From positions 1 through 6,126 of the forward strand of contig JAKFWE010000260.1 of assembly GCA_021732895.1 (NCBI GenBank): a stretch of DNA of 6,126 nt. The letters run 5' to 3'. A program made the translations under genes and the position numbers. Under the pieces are notes generated by a model. It did no database searches, was not told where the DNA came from, and saw only the letters and a list, made by a program, of their open reading frames with translations. Shown one piece after another: positions 5,772 to 6,126 of this stretch; positions within the stretch are counted from its first letter, which is position 1, and every line of letters starts with the position of its first letter. The stretch is from Allobosea sp. GTDB lineage: Bacteria > Pseudomonadota > Alphaproteobacteria > Rhizobiales > Beijerinckiaceae.

Positions 5772-6126
5772 ATGGCAGACGCATTCATCTACGACCATGT
5801 CCGCACGCCGCGCGGCAAGGGCAAGGCCGACGGCTCGCTCCACGAGGTCACCGCGATCGAGCTCGGCACGCAGACCCTGCGGGCGCTGAAGGATCGCGGC
5901 GGCTTCGACACGAAGCTGGTCGAGGACGTCGTCTTCGGCTGCGTCGATCCGGTCGGCGAGGCCGGGGCCGACATCGCCCGGGCCGTCGCGCTCAAGGCCG
6001 GCTACGGCAAGGAGGTGCCGGGCGTGCAGATCAACCGCTTCTGCGCCTCGGGCCTCGATGCGGTGAACCTCGCCGCGGCCCAAATCATGTCCGGCCAGAA
6101 GGACCTCGCCATCGGCGGCGGCGTAG
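5772..6126 (+). CDS. Thiolase (acetyl-CoA C-acyltransferase), partial, runs off right edge
   Basis: The first 118 codons of a thiolase, which cleaves 3-ketoacyl-CoA with CoA in the last step of beta-oxidation or condenses acetyl-CoA in reverse. The N-terminus VRTPRGKGKADGSLHEV is typical of the FadA/FadI/acetyl-CoA acetyltransferase family. NRFCASGLDAVNLAA (residues 88-102) holds the acyl-accepting Cys91 at the normal position. The frame is still open at the edge at IGGGV, where family members continue with ESMS. The catalytic His and second Cys lie in the missing part; full length is usually about 390-405 residues. GGGAGG (5760-5765) is 6 bases before the ATG. It follows the acyl-CoA dehydrogenase by 128 bp on the same strand, probably in one transcription unit. 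Degradative and biosynthetic thiolases cannot be separated from this fragment, but the neighbour favours degradation. Confidence 0.95.
   Translation, partial: MADAFIYDHVRTPRGKGKADGSLHEVTAIELGTQTLRALKDRGGFDTKLVEDVVFGCVDPVGEAGADIARAVALKAGYGKEVPGVQINRFCASGLDAVNLAAAQIMSGQKDLAIGGGV

Noticed and set aside
3805..5784. 659-codon minus-strand open frame antisense to the acyl-CoA dehydrogenase
   Set aside because: It is codon-aligned with the dehydrogenase and its translation is His/Arg/Ala-rich low-complexity shadow sequence. It also runs through the palindromic repeat, whose translation gives a spurious CERSEAIQ-type peptide.
5445..6083. 212-codon minus-strand open frame over the dehydrogenase end and thiolase start
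   Set aside because: It crosses two well-supported plus-strand genes and the repeat; the translation contains the IASVAKQSR peptide typical of that repeat being mis-called as coding.

Overview
The window reads as ordinary chromosomal DNA from a high-GC alphaproteobacterium, most likely a Hyphomicrobiales (Rhizobiales) member of the Bosea/Methylobacterium type. The evidence is strongly G/C-biased third codon positions, a PodJ-type polarity protein, a MerR regulator beside beta-oxidation genes, and a short palindromic repeat of a kind common in such genomes. The genus is inferred from recall, not shown by a search.

Layout, left to right. (1) Positions 1-2791, minus strand: the first 930 codons of a large PodJ-like cell-pole protein. 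It has a conserved N-terminal motif, long coiled coils and one membrane span, and its C-terminus lies off the left edge. (2) Positions 2792-3142: a divergent 351-bp intergenic region with a CtrA-box-like element, two TTAACCC copies 21 bp apart, a hairpin in the probable podJ-like leader and a 16-bp near-palindrome. (3) Positions 3143-3613, plus strand: a 156-residue MerR-family regulator, followed by a strong intrinsic terminator at 3665-3690. (4) A palindromic candidate operator at 3764-3785, then a large acyl-CoA dehydrogenase (best start 3847, end 5643). (5) A 128-bp gap almost filled by an 80-bp inverted repeat with 30-bp arms. (6) From 5772 off the right edge, plus strand: the N-terminal 118 codons of a thiolase, including its nucleophilic cysteine.

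The right half forms a beta-oxidation module: the acyl-CoA dehydrogenase makes the first double bond and the thiolase performs the final cleavage. The MerR protein upstream is the obvious candidate regulator. Its own terminator and the palindrome in the next promoter suggest it is a separate transcription unit controlling the downstream genes. A hydratase/3-hydroxyacyl-CoA dehydrogenase gene would be expected beyond the right edge. The left half is an unrelated cell-polarity gene.

I saw no mobile element, CRISPR array, tRNA or rRNA, and no clear sign of an undescribed system. What deserves a second look is regulatory: the operator palindrome, the CtrA-like site and the repeat inside the beta-oxidation unit. 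Two very long open frames antisense to the podJ-like and dehydrogenase genes are codon-phase artefacts of high GC.
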